Shown here: positions 16,529-25,477 of the stretch, piece by piece
Layout: each line of letters opens with the position of its first letter
How positions within the stretch are numbered: position 1 is the first letter of the stretch
Origin: Burkholderia sp. Leaf177
GTDB lineage: Bacteria; Pseudomonadota; Gammaproteobacteria; Burkholderiales; Burkholderiaceae
NCBI RefSeq assembly: GCF_001424345.1
Contig: NZ_LMPF01000025.1
Location: forward strand, 332,062-396,061
Length of the DNA: 64,000 nucleotides
Direction: 5' to 3'
Notes under the pieces: model-generated
Told to the model about the DNA's origin: nothing
The model's database searches: none
What the model saw: only the letters and a program-made list of their open reading frames with translations
Program-made: the position numbers and the translations under genes

Positions 16529-17791
16529 ATGAGCACTTCAAAGAACAACCGCGACGATGCGGCAATCCTCGACCGCGACGACCCGTTGAGCCGTTTGCGC
16601 GAACAATTCGCGCTGCACGACGACGTGATTTACCTCGACGGCAATTCGCTCGGCGTGCCGCCTAAAGCCGCGGCCTCGCGTGCGGCGGAAATCATTACGA
16701 GTGAATGGGGCGATGGCCTCATCCGCTCCTGGAATACCGCCGGATGGTTCGCTTTGCCCAAACGTCTAGGCAATAAGCTCGCGCCGTTGATAGGCGCCGG
16801 GCAAGACGAAGTGGTTGTCACGGACACCATTTCCAGCAATCTCTTCAAGATTCTGTCCGCGGCATTGCGCGTTGCAAACGAACGCGATCCCAGGCGTCGC
16901 GTGATTGTTTCGGAACGCTCGAATTTCCCGACGGACCTTTATATAGCGCAGGGTTTGATAGAACAACTGGATCGCGGATATGAATTGCGCCTGGTCGATC
17001 ATGCGTCGGAACTTCCCGGCGCGATCGATGAAAACACGGCGCTCGCCATGATCACGCACGTGAACTACCGTACGGGCGCGATGCACGACATGGCTGCGCT
17101 CACGCAGCACATTCACGACAAAGGCGCACTCGCTGTCTGGGATCTCGCGCATTCGGCCGGCGCGGTTCCGGTCGACCTGAATGGCGCGAACGCGGATTAT
17201 GCGGTCGGCTGCACGTATAAATATCTCAATGGCGGACCCGGATCGCCCGCCTTTATCTGGGTTCCCAAGCGTCTTCAGGACGCGTTCTCACAACCGCTGT
17301 CCGGCTGGTGGGGCCACAAGAAACCGTTCGACATGGTTCCCGAATATCGTCCGGATAACGGCATCGGCCGCTTTTTGTGCGGCACGCAACCCATCATTTC
17401 GATGGGCCTGATCGAATGCGGCCTCGACGTCTTCGCGCAAACCGACATGGCCGCGTTGCGGCGCAAGTCGCTCGCGCTCAGCGATCTTTTTATCGAACTG
17501 GTCGAGACGCGATGCGCAGAATTCCCGTTGAAACTCGTGACGCCGCGAACGCATGCGGAACGCGGATCACAGGCGAGCTTCGAGCATCCGCACGGTTATG
17601 AAGTCATGCAGGCGTTGATTGCGCGAAACGTGATTGGCGATTATCGCGAGCCGCGTATCTTGCGTTTTGGGTTCACGCCGCTTTACACACGATACGTCGA
17701 CGTATGGGACGCCGTCGAGGCCTTGCGCGACGTGCTCGAAACCGAGTCGTGGCGCAAAGCCGAATACGCCGAACGTGGCGCGGTAACCTGA
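16529..17791 (+). CDS. kynU: Kynureninase
   Basis: 420 residues of a fold-type I PLP enzyme. It has YLDGNSLGVPP near the N-terminus, WDLAHSAGAVPVDLN (the PLP-contacting Asp), and the Schiff-base Lys231 in CTYKYLNGGPGSPAF. It splits kynurenine to anthranilate and alanine. The chosen ATG lies in a short direct repeat (GAGCACTTCAA twice), and the ribosome site is weak, so the start could be a little upstream. kynA follows 20 bp downstream. No kynB-type formamidase gene is in the window. Confidence 0.93.
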   Translation: MSTSKNNRDDAAILDRDDPLSRLREQFALHDDVIYLDGNSLGVPPKAAASRAAEIITSEWGDGLIRSWNTAGWFALPKRLGNKLAPLIGAGQDEVVVTDTISSNLFKILSAALRVANERDPRRRVIVSERSNFPTDLYIAQGLIEQLDRGYELRLVDHASELPGAIDENTALAMITHVNYRTGAMHDMAALTQHIHDKGALAVWDLAHSAGAVPVDLNGANADYAVGCTYKYLNGGPGSPAFIWVPKRLQDAFSQPLSGWWGHKKPFDMVPEYRPDNGIGRFLCGTQPIISMGLIECGLDVFAQTDMAALRRKSLALSDLFIELVETRCAEFPLKLVTPRTHAERGSQASFEHPHGYEVMQALIARNVIGDYREPRILRFGFTPLYTRYVDVWDAVEALRDVLETESWRKAEYAERGAVT

Positions 17792-17811
17792 TCGAGCAAG
17801 GAGAACGCGCG

Positions 17812-18702
17812 ATGACACGACAAGACGAAAACGAAAGTCCCGGCGCTTGCCCGATGGGTTACGGCGCGTCTGCCGAAAAGCCGGAAGGCTGGCACAACGC
17901 CCAGCTCGACTTCACGGATTCAATGAGCTACGGCGATTACCTGTCGCTCGGCACCTTGCTCTCGGCGCAGCATCCGTTGTCGCCGGATCACAACGAGATG
18001 TTGTTCATCGTGCAGCATCAGACCAGCGAGTTGTGGATGAAACTCGCGCTCTATGAATTGCATGCCGCGCTTGCCGCCGTGCGCCGCGATGAACTGCCGC
18101 CCGCCTTCAAGATGCTCGCGCGCGTGTCGCGAATCCTCGACCAGCTTGTGCAGGCGTGGAGCGTTCTTGCAACCATGACGCCATCGGAATACACCGCCAT
18201 GCGGCCTTATCTGGGTGCATCGTCGGGATTCCAGTCGCATCAGTACCGGCAGATCGAGTTCATGCTGGGCAACAAGAATGCGCACATGCTCAAGGCTCAC
18301 GCTCACAAGCCCGAGATTTTCGCTGAGGTAAAAGCGACGCTCGACGCTCCTTCTTTCTACGATGAAGTCATCCGCTTGCTGGCGCGCCGTGGTTTTCCGA
18401 TTGCAGCGGAAAGGCTTGAACGCGACTGGACCCAGCCGACCACGCACGATGCAACCGTGGAAGCCGCATGGCTCGAGATTTATCGTAATCCGGGCGAGCA
18501 TTGGGAACTGTACGAGATGGCGGAAGAACTCGTCGATCTCGAAGATTCATTCCGGCAATGGCGCTTTCGGCATGTGACTACGGTCGAGCGAATTATCGGT
18601 TTCAAGCAAGGCACCGGCGGCACGAACGGTGCGCCGTATTTGCGGAAGATGCTCGATGTGGTGCTGTTTCCAGAACTTTGGCACGTGAGGACCTTGCTGT
18701 AG
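17812..18702 (+). CDS. kynA: Tryptophan 2,3-dioxygenase
   Basis: 296 residues with the family signature IVQHQTSELWMKLALYEL, which includes the active-site His, and the C-terminal haem-binding His region near HVTTVERIIG. GTGGTNGAPYL near the end is the conserved substrate loop. It opens the indole ring of tryptophan to N-formylkynurenine, the first step of the anthranilate route that kynU continues. The ATG at 17812 follows AAGGAGA. Both genes are very likely one transcript. Confidence 0.95.
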   Translation: MTRQDENESPGACPMGYGASAEKPEGWHNAQLDFTDSMSYGDYLSLGTLLSAQHPLSPDHNEMLFIVQHQTSELWMKLALYELHAALAAVRRDELPPAFKMLARVSRILDQLVQAWSVLATMTPSEYTAMRPYLGASSGFQSHQYRQIEFMLGNKNAHMLKAHAHKPEIFAEVKATLDAPSFYDEVIRLLARRGFPIAAERLERDWTQPTTHDATVEAAWLEIYRNPGEHWELYEMAEELVDLEDSFRQWRFRHVTTVERIIGFKQGTGGTNGAPYLRKMLDVVLFPELWHVRTLL

Positions 18703-18774
18703 CAGCTCAATGAAATATCATGCGGTGATTCACGGTTCCGGCACGCGCAGCGCGTTGCGCCACTTTCCCCGATA

Positions 18775-19626
18775 ATGACCCGCATGAAAACACTCCCACC
18801 GCCCTCCACCGTCCGGCGCCTGTTGCTCGCGCTGCCCGCAGCGTTGCTGCTAGCGTCTTGCGCGATGCCCGCCGCGCAGGAATCGACTTCGCTCGATGCC
18901 GCCATTGCCGCGCCTTATCGCGGTCAGAAAGCACAGGCTCGCGATGTCTACCGGCACCCTAAGGAAACCCTGGCATTCTTTGGCATTGCGCCTACGCAAA
19001 GCGTGCTGGAAATTGCGCCGGGCGGCGGCTGGTACACGGATATTCTCGGGCCTTATCTAAAAGATCGCGGCACCTTGTACGAGGCTGAATACGTAGGCGT
19101 TGCAGGATCGCTACCGGCAGCCGAAGCCCGAAGCAACGCGGCGTTCCAGCAAAAAATCGCATCAAATCCATCCATATACGGCAAGGTTCCGTTCGGCACG
19201 CTGCAGTCGGGACAGTTCGTTGGCTTGCCTGCGGGCTTGCAGGTCGATCGCGTCCTGACCTTCCGCAATATCCACAACTGGATTGAAGATGGCCAGATCG
19301 ATGCCAACTTGCGCGCGTTCTATTCCGTGCTGAAACCCGGTGGCGTACTCGGTGTTGAAGAACATCGCGCGAAGCCGGGAACGCCGCTGCAACAGATGAT
19401 AGATACCGGTTATCTCACCGAAGCCTACGTCATCCAGCATGCGCAAGCTGCCGGTTTCAAGCTCGTTGCAAGCAGCGCGATCAATGACAACCCGCGCGAC
19501 ACCAAGGATTATCCGAACGGCGTCTGGTCGTTGCCACCGACCTACCGCGGCGGCGATGTGGATCGCGCGCGCTTTGCGGCTATCGGCGAATCGGATCGCA
19601 TGACGCTGCGATTCGTCAAACCTTAA
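18775..19626 (+). CDS. Methyltransferase-like protein with lipoprotein signal
   Basis: 283 residues. The N-terminus is a lipoprotein signal: hydrophobic LLLALPAALLLA followed by lipobox ASC (Cys near 29). The remainder has a class I SAM-dependent methyltransferase pattern, with motif I as VLEIAPGGGWYTDIL and a post-motif segment LKPGGVLGVEEH. It resembles the 'predicted methyltransferase' group COG4798. An exported SAM enzyme is unexpected since SAM is cytoplasmic, so the true reaction is open. The start may be the second Met at 18784. A metallo-beta-lactamase-fold lipoprotein gene follows 15 bp later. Confidence 0.75.
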   Translation: MTRMKTLPPPSTVRRLLLALPAALLLASCAMPAAQESTSLDAAIAAPYRGQKAQARDVYRHPKETLAFFGIAPTQSVLEIAPGGGWYTDILGPYLKDRGTLYEAEYVGVAGSLPAAEARSNAAFQQKIASNPSIYGKVPFGTLQSGQFVGLPAGLQVDRVLTFRNIHNWIEDGQIDANLRAFYSVLKPGGVLGVEEHRAKPGTPLQQMIDTGYLTEAYVIQHAQAAGFKLVASSAINDNPRDTKDYPNGVWSLPPTYRGGDVDRARFAAIGESDRMTLRFVKP

Positions 19627-19641
19627 GCGGCGGCCCGCCTC

Positions 19642-20763
19642 ATGCCAACTGCATTCCAATGGCCCATGTCTGTCCGTTCGAAACGGGCACTGCTCACGCT
19701 CGTAGCGGTTCTGTCAGTGGCGGGATGTACGACGAAGACTCAATCCGCCGAACCTCAAGGCTCAAGCATGACTCATCATACGGCTGACGGTTACGAGAAC
19801 AATTATTCGCCGCTGCCCCGTGCATCGCTTTTGAAATGGCAATGGGAACGCCTGGTCAACGGCTTGCCGAAGCCGCCGGCGAACGGCTATCACTTCCCCG
19901 TCGATCATCCGGATGTTGCATGGATCAAGGCCAATCGCACTGAAACAACGCTGACGTGGGTGGGCCATGCAACCGCGCTATTGCAGATGAACGGCGTCAA
20001 CATCATTACCGATCCCATGTTCTCCAGGCGCGCGTCGCCGTTCCAGTTCATCGGTCCGGAACGCAAGGTGCCGCCCGGTCTGGCGCTTGCCGATCTGCCG
20101 CATATCGATATCGTGCTGATCTCGCACAATCACTACGATCATCTCGATACCGCGAGCGTCGAGCAGTTGAACAAGCAACCCGGCGGGCCGCCGCTTTTCC
20201 TGGTTCCTTTAGGCATCAAATCATGGATGCACGACAAAGGCATCGACAACGTGCAGGAACTCGACTGGTGGAACGAGACGCGCGCGTCCGGACTCGATGT
20301 GTATTTCGTCCCTAGCCGGCACTGGTCGGCGCGCGGAATCGGCGATCGGCAAAAAACGCTTTGGGGCGGCTGGGTCGTGAAAACGCCGCAAGGCAACGCG
20401 CGTCCGTTCTCGTTTTATTTTGCCGGCGACACGGGTTATTCGCCGGACTTCAAGGACATAGGCAACCGCTTCGGCAGCTTCGATCTATCGCTGATCCCAA
20501 TTGGCGCTTACGCGCCCGAATGGTTCATGCGCCCTCAACACGTGAATCCGTTCGAGGCCGTGCAGATTCACGAAGACGTTCATTCGAAGAAATCGATAGG
20601 CATTCACTGGGGCACGTTCGAACTGGCCGATGACCCGCTCGACGAACCACCGCGTTTGCTAAAGCAAGCCGTGAAGGAAGCTGGTTTGCCAGACGATGCG
20701 TTCGTGGTGTTGCGTCATGGACAGATGATCAAGCTTGGCGCCGCTAAACCGTCGGAACAGTAG
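19642..20763 (+). CDS. Metallo-beta-lactamase-fold lipoprotein hydrolase (NAPE-PLD-like)
   Basis: Up to 373 residues; a better start may be the ATG at 19666 (MSVRSKRALLTL), giving 365. A lipobox (LSVAGC) indicates a lipid-anchored envelope protein. The metal site is clear: SHNHYDHLD (HxHxDH), then FAGDTGY and a late IHWGTFELA. The long N-terminal segment with WVGHATALLQMNGVNIITDP is typical of the N-acyl-phosphatidylethanolamine phospholipase D-like/UlaG-like branch. The substrate is not known; a phospholipid-related one is possible from family. Confidence 0.82.
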   Translation: MPTAFQWPMSVRSKRALLTLVAVLSVAGCTTKTQSAEPQGSSMTHHTADGYENNYSPLPRASLLKWQWERLVNGLPKPPANGYHFPVDHPDVAWIKANRTETTLTWVGHATALLQMNGVNIITDPMFSRRASPFQFIGPERKVPPGLALADLPHIDIVLISHNHYDHLDTASVEQLNKQPGGPPLFLVPLGIKSWMHDKGIDNVQELDWWNETRASGLDVYFVPSRHWSARGIGDRQKTLWGGWVVKTPQGNARPFSFYFAGDTGYSPDFKDIGNRFGSFDLSLIPIGAYAPEWFMRPQHVNPFEAVQIHEDVHSKKSIGIHWGTFELADDPLDEPPRLLKQAVKEAGLPDDAFVVLRHGQMIKLGAAKPSEQ

Positions 20764-20777
20764 CGCGATGCAGCGCT

Positions 20778-21470
20778 TCAATGCGGACGCCGATGATTCA
20801 GCCCAATAAACACCGCCATCAAGATCAGGAATGCCACCACCAGCAAACTCGCGTTGAGCAGCACATGCGGATAACCCAGCTCGCCGACATCTATAAAAGG
20901 ATACGGGTAAAAATCCGACGTGCTGCCGCGCCACAGCGTGATGCACAAATAACCTAGCGGATAGATCAGCCAGAGCAGCGTCTTGTGCACGGTCAGGTGA
21001 AAACGCGGCACGAACAGCACCCAATAAAGCGCCGATAAAACCGGCACTACGGTATGCAGGCATTCGTTGAGCACCGCTCGATATCCCGACGGCGTCCATA
21101 GATATCGCAGCAACAGGTTGTATGCAAGGCCCACGAAAACGATATAAACCACGACGGCGGTAACCACCGGAGGCTTGCGAAAAAAACGCCCGACAGGCGA
21201 ACCCGCGCGCGCCGCCACGCATGAAAAACAGATGGCAACTGCAAAGATCGTCAGGTTGGTCAGATAACTGCTCAACCGTTCGATGCCATCGAATACGCCC
21301 AGGCCACGCGCGAGCATTCGGTGAACGGTGATATCGGTTTGCGCCGCGAGCGCGAGCCACGCAATGGTCGCAATGGAGGCTGCCAGCAGCAGGGACGCGG
21401 TGCTCGGCGTATGCAGGGGCAACTCGTGCTCGACCGCTTGCTGGCTTTTGGAGGAAACGGGCTTTGACAT
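20778..21470 (-). CDS. Pr6Pr-family membrane protein
   Basis: 230 residues with about six hydrophobic helices. The pattern, including SSYLTNLTIFAVA near the start, H-V-P-(V/L) in the middle (ECLHTVVPVLSALYW), and YPYPFIDVGELGYP before the last helix, matches the Pr6Pr family of six-helix proteins with conserved prolines. Function is unknown. The gene converges on the metallo-beta-lactamase-fold gene. Confidence 0.75.
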   Translation of the reverse strand: MSKPVSSKSQQAVEHELPLHTPSTASLLLAASIATIAWLALAAQTDITVHRMLARGLGVFDGIERLSSYLTNLTIFAVAICFSCVAARAGSPVGRFFRKPPVVTAVVVYIVFVGLAYNLLLRYLWTPSGYRAVLNECLHTVVPVLSALYWVLFVPRFHLTVHKTLLWLIYPLGYLCITLWRGSTSDFYPYPFIDVGELGYPHVLLNASLLVVAFLILMAVFIGLNHRRPH

Positions 21471-21531
21471 GCCACGATTTTATACGCGGCAAGAATACGC
21501 TGCAGGCGAAGAACCAAAGCTAAAAAATCGA

Positions 21532-21783
21532 TCAGGATATCTTGAAGATGTTTTGCGAGCCCCGAACGTAAAGGCTTTCGGCTTTCAACAGAATACGTTC
21601 ACGATACAGATCGAATGCCGCAAGCACGGCGGATTCGTCCGATCCCATTTGTGGATTGAAGCTGGAAAGCGCGGCATCGTCGATCTGGAAAGAGATCTCG
21701 CGCGAACCGTCGTACCCCCAAAAGCACACGCAGTGCCGGGAGGTATCGTAGGAACGGCTGGGATTGGGGAAATTGAGTTTCAT
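21532..21783 (-). CDS. DUF1488-family small protein
   Basis: 83 residues beginning MKLNFPNPSRSYDTSRHCVCFWGYDGSREISF. This matches the DUF1488 pattern, where a short 'FPN-SRSYD' head precedes 'V-FWGYD-S-EI-F'. Function unknown; these are small cytoplasmic proteins. The start at 21783 is chosen from the family N-terminus. Confidence 0.78.
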   Translation of the reverse strand: MKLNFPNPSRSYDTSRHCVCFWGYDGSREISFQIDDAALSSFNPQMGSDESAVLAAFDLYRERILLKAESLYVRGSQNIFKIS

Positions 21784-21953
21784 GCGCCATCGTAGTCCTA
21801 TTCCGGCAAACGGCGCGATGCCCACGGTGATAGTAATTACCCTTAGCGTGTTTTTTCTTCTAAGTCGTACGCCATTTGTAATGCAGCGGCCAACGCCGCG
21901 CTTCGCGTAGACTTTGGTCCCACGCATTCGATTGAACCCAAGACGCGCCGCCC

Positions 21954-23369
21954 TTGAAACCAGTCAACTTCCGCCTTACCGCTGCAATCGTTGCAAGCGC
22001 CCTCTTTATGCAGAACATGGATGGCACCATCGTCGCTACGGCGCTGCCTTCCATGGCACGCGACCTGGGCGTCGATCCGGTCCATTTGAGCAGCGCAATC
22101 ACGGCCTATCTCGTCGCGCTGACCGTCTTTATTCCGGCGAGCGGATGGGTCGCCGATCGCTTCGGCGCAAAACGCGTGTTCATGTGGGCGATCGCGTTGT
22201 TCACCGTGTCTTCGGTTGCATGCGCGGCGGCGGTGAACTTGCCGGAACTGATCGGCGCGCGCATCGTGCAAGGGCTCGGCGGTGCAATGATGGTTCCCGT
22301 TGGTCGGCTGATTTTGTTTCGCGGCGTAAAACGCGAAGAGCTTTTGCAGGCCACCACGTGGCTCACCATGCCCGCGCTCATCGGACCATTGATGGGACCG
22401 CCGCTAGGCGGATTTCTCACCGATGCTTTGTCGTGGCGCAGCATCTTCTGGGTCAACGTGCCGGTGGGAATCGTGGGGATCTTGCTGACATGGAAGCTAC
22501 TGCCAGCCTCGCCTGCTGAACGTCCCGTGCCGCCCGACTTGCGCGGCATGACGATGATCGGCGGCTCGCTGACGCTTTTTATGATCGGAATTGAATGCGC
22601 CGGACGCAACGTGCTGCCGCCATTCGCGGCGCCCGCTTGCATTGCTGCGGGCGTACTGATTTTCTGGCTGGCCGTGAAGCATTGCCGTCGTGTACCCGAT
22701 CCCGCCGTTGATTTTTCGCTGCTCGCCATTCCGACGTTTCATGCAGCCACCGTGGCGGGAAGTCTCTTTCGCGCAGGCGCCGGCGCGTTGCCGTTTCTGG
22801 TGCCGCTGACCTTGCAAACCGGATTCGGTTATAGCGCGTCCGCCAGCGGACTCGTCACGTTCGCAAGCGCGCTGGGATCGTTTTGCATGCGGCCGATGAC
22901 ATCCACCGCGTTGCGGCATTTCTCTGTACGCACGGTCTTGTGCGCGGGCAGCGTTTCGTTTGCCGCCATGTTGATTGCGTGCTCGTTCATGTCGCAAAGC
23001 TGGCCCGCTGCCGCCATATTCGTGTTGCTGCTGTTTGGCGGCCTTTCACGCTCGCTCGGCTTCGCGACCATGGGCGCGCTGGCTTTCGCCGATGTCCCCA
23101 AAAGCAAGCTTGCATCGGCGACGTCGTTTCAGGGAACCGCGCAGCAATTGATGAAAGCGGTCGGCGTGACGGTTGCCGCCGGGACCATCCAGGTCACGCT
23201 GATCGTGTCGCCGGGCGCGCATGCGCAACGCTGGCAACTGGCGGCGGCGTTTATCGTCACGGCCATGGTCGTGCTTGCGTCTTATCCGATGTTCGCACGC
23301 ATGCCGCCCGAAGCAGGCGAAGGCATTTCGGCCGCACGCGGACGCGGCGCTGCGGCAGAGATGAAATGA
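21954..23369 (+). CDS. MFS multidrug efflux transporter (DHA2 type)
   Basis: 471 residues, hydrophobic throughout with about 14 helices. Motif A-like GWVADRFGAKRVF lies after helix 2 and the N-terminus has NMDGTIVATALPSMARDLG, the DHA2 drug:H+ antiporter signature (motif D1). It probably exports drugs or other small organics with proton uptake. The start appears to be TTG at 21954, in the usual place just before helix 1; no strong ribosome site is visible. Confidence 0.85.
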   Translation: MKPVNFRLTAAIVASALFMQNMDGTIVATALPSMARDLGVDPVHLSSAITAYLVALTVFIPASGWVADRFGAKRVFMWAIALFTVSSVACAAAVNLPELIGARIVQGLGGAMMVPVGRLILFRGVKREELLQATTWLTMPALIGPLMGPPLGGFLTDALSWRSIFWVNVPVGIVGILLTWKLLPASPAERPVPPDLRGMTMIGGSLTLFMIGIECAGRNVLPPFAAPACIAAGVLIFWLAVKHCRRVPDPAVDFSLLAIPTFHAATVAGSLFRAGAGALPFLVPLTLQTGFGYSASASGLVTFASALGSFCMRPMTSTALRHFSVRTVLCAGSVSFAAMLIACSFMSQSWPAAAIFVLLLFGGLSRSLGFATMGALAFADVPKSKLASATSFQGTAQQLMKAVGVTVAAGTIQVTLIVSPGAHAQRWQLAAAFIVTAMVVLASYPMFARMPPEAGEGISAARGRGAAAEMK

Positions 23370-23378
23370 CTCGGCGCA

Positions 23379-24500
23379 TCACGCGCCGATCAGCACGCCT
23401 GTCCTGAACGGAATCGCTCCCGTCACGCGGCCGAGCGGCGCGCCGGCAATTACGAAGCGGATTGCGCGGCGCATGTAGAAGATGCCGTCGTTTTTCGTGC
23501 AGAGCGTGGTGACTTCGTCGGTGATCGGATCGACGATATCGAAGACCGGATCGCCCGCCTTCAGATACGCGCCGACCGCCGCACGATGCACCAGCACGCC
23601 GCTAACTGGCGCAATGAACTGTTCGCTGCCCGCAAGCGGCGTTGCGGGATGATTGAGCGGCGGCAGCGCGCGTGCTTCGCCTTCTATCACGCCGCGATGT
23701 GTCAGGTAATCGATGATCCCCTCCGCGTCCTGCTCCGCGAACTCGTACGTCACGTCGCGCTGTCCACGATGCTCGACCGTCAGTGCGACGTTGGGCGCGG
23801 CGAGCGGCGCGGTATCGCCGAGAAGATCACGCACCTCGTTCCACAACTGCGTGTGAACTTCATCGAATGACTGCCCGCCCGAATCCGCCGCCAGCAACAC
23901 GCCGCTTGCGCCCAGATAACGCGCGAGCGGTTCGACCGACGGCCAGCTCGCCGGGCTCGTGTACAAGTGCATGGTGGCTTCGAGCGAACAGTGCAGGTCG
24001 ATGATCAGATCCGCGTCGGCGGCCATGAGCATCATCTCGCGGCGCAGCGACTCGAACTCGTTCTTCGGCTTCACTTCAGCAAGCATTTCGCAAACGGCGC
24101 GACGCAGCAAACGCGTGTTGCTCTTGGCATCTTGCGTCCATTTCGTGCCGATACGCTCCATCAGCGCGGCGGCAGACGGCAACGGAAAACTGCGGTTGAA
24201 ATTGTGTCCGCTGTTCAGTTCGAAACGTCCGAGGAATTGTCCCAGCACGTGCTGCGAAAGTCCGATCGGATTGGCAACCGGCACGAGGATCACCTCGCCC
24301 TTGATGCGCCCTGCGCTCTCCAGTTCCTTCAAGCGATGCTTCAGGCGCCACGCGGTGAGCATGGCGGGCGTTTCGTCGGCATGCAGCGACGCTTGCATAT
24401 AGACCTTCTCTCCTGCACCGGGCGTGCCGAAGTGAAAGCTGACGAACTCGCGATGAGTGCCGATGGAAGTCGAAACCAGCGGCGTGTGCTGAATGTGCAT
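23379..24500 (-). CDS. Succinylglutamate desuccinylase/aspartoacylase-like protein
   Basis: 373 residues with the zinc carboxypeptidase-like metal site: 'QASLHADETPAM' (His and Glu), and 'LIIDLHCSLEATMHLY' (second His). VEHRGQRDVTYEFAEQD provides the late catalytic Glu region. A C-terminal barrel-like domain (APVSGVLVHRAAVGAYLKAGDPVFDIVDP) resembles a lipoyl-like fold, common in this family. It probably removes an acyl group from an amino acid derivative. The amino-acid binding protein 65 bp upstream, on the same strand, may deliver that compound. Confidence 0.8.
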   Translation of the reverse strand: MHIQHTPLVSTSIGTHREFVSFHFGTPGAGEKVYMQASLHADETPAMLTAWRLKHRLKELESAGRIKGEVILVPVANPIGLSQHVLGQFLGRFELNSGHNFNRSFPLPSAAALMERIGTKWTQDAKSNTRLLRRAVCEMLAEVKPKNEFESLRREMMLMAADADLIIDLHCSLEATMHLYTSPASWPSVEPLARYLGASGVLLAADSGGQSFDEVHTQLWNEVRDLLGDTAPLAAPNVALTVEHRGQRDVTYEFAEQDAEGIIDYLTHRGVIEGEARALPPLNHPATPLAGSEQFIAPVSGVLVHRAAVGAYLKAGDPVFDIVDPITDEVTTLCTKNDGIFYMRRAIRFVIAGAPLGRVTGAIPFRTGVLIGA

Positions 24501-24529
24501 CGAATACTCCTGCTGAATCTTTAAAATAC

Positions 24530-24562
24530 GGCTTGGTTGCGGCTTGGTTGCCGCTTGGTTGC
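24530..24562. repeat. Three tandem copies of an 11-bp unit
   Basis: GGCTTGGTTGC occurs at 24530-24540 and 24541-24551 exactly, and with one change at 24552-24562. It fills most of the gap between the binding-protein gene and the desuccinylase-like gene. Confidence 0.7.
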
Positions 24563-24565
24563 CAC

Positions 24566-25351
24566 TCAGTTTCCGTACACGTCGAAGTCGAAATACTTAT
24601 GCGAGATCTTCTGATACGTGCCGTCCGCACGCATGCTCGTGATCGCCTGGTCGATCTTCGCCTTCAGCACCGCGTCGTCCTTGCGCATGCCGATACCCGT
24701 ACCGTGATCGCCCATCTCCAGCGGGCCGCCGACGAAATCGAAACCCTTCCCGCGCGGCGTCTTAAGGAAACCGTGCTCGGCTTCAACCGATCCGAGCAGC
24801 GCTGCGTCGAGTCGACCCGATGTCAGGTCGTTGAACACGCCTTCCTGACTCTGGTACGCAACGATCTCCGCGCCGCCCGGCTGCCAGTTTTTCTGCGCGT
24901 AAGTTTCGAACTGCGTGCCGGTCTGCACACCAATGCGCTTGCCGCGCAAACCGTCGGCGCTGACCGCCATGGGCGCGCCGGACTTTGCGATCAGACGCGA
25001 CTTGAACTGGAACAGCTTGGTCGAAAACGCGATCTGCTGCATGCGTTTTTCGGTGATCGCCATCGACGAAATGATCGCGTCGATCTTGCGTGCCTGCAGC
25101 GCCGGGATCATGCCGGAGAACTCCATTTCGACCCACTCGCAATGCATGGCAATGCGGCGGCAGATTTCATCGGCGAGATCGACATCGAAACCCGCGACCT
25201 TGCCGTCGGGCAACTTCACGTCCATCGGCGGATAAGTCGGGTCGATGCCGAGCCGCAACACGTTCGCATCTTTCGCCATGACCGGCGCGGCGAAGATCAT
25301 CGCTGCGGCCATTGCAATCGCGGCGGCTCGTGCGGGGAAGGAGGGTTTCAT
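24566..25351 (-). CDS. Periplasmic amino-acid binding protein (ABC transporter type)
   Basis: 261 residues with a signal peptide ending VMA|KD and the family-3 solute-binding pattern: LRLGIDPTYPPMDVKLPDGKVAGFDVDLA, then MIPALQARKIDAIISSMAITEKR and the hinge region GKRIGVQTGTQFE. Such proteins bind basic or polar amino acids; the specificity is not readable. No permease or ATPase gene is adjacent, so it is an orphan component. It is divergent from a LysR regulator gene 126 bp away, which likely controls it. Confidence 0.85.
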   Translation of the reverse strand: MKPSFPARAAAIAMAAAMIFAAPVMAKDANVLRLGIDPTYPPMDVKLPDGKVAGFDVDLADEICRRIAMHCEWVEMEFSGMIPALQARKIDAIISSMAITEKRMQQIAFSTKLFQFKSRLIAKSGAPMAVSADGLRGKRIGVQTGTQFETYAQKNWQPGGAEIVAYQSQEGVFNDLTSGRLDAALLGSVEAEHGFLKTPRGKGFDFVGGPLEMGDHGTGIGMRKDDAVLKAKIDQAITSMRADGTYQKISHKYFDFDVYGN

Positions 25352-25477
25352 CGGCGCTCACTCAAAAGTGGTTGTCAGTTTGTACGGCCTTTTTCGAATA
25401 GTAAGAGTGCAAAATGCGCTCAAACAGGGCCGATTTACTTATCATGATCACTTTTACATATCACCCGGGTGGCACGT

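Noticed and set aside
25352..25477. LysR-type operator (T-N11-A) between the binding-protein gene and its LysR regulator
   Set aside because: The pattern is too loose; several chance matches exist and none stands out with good symmetry. Only divergent control is inferred.
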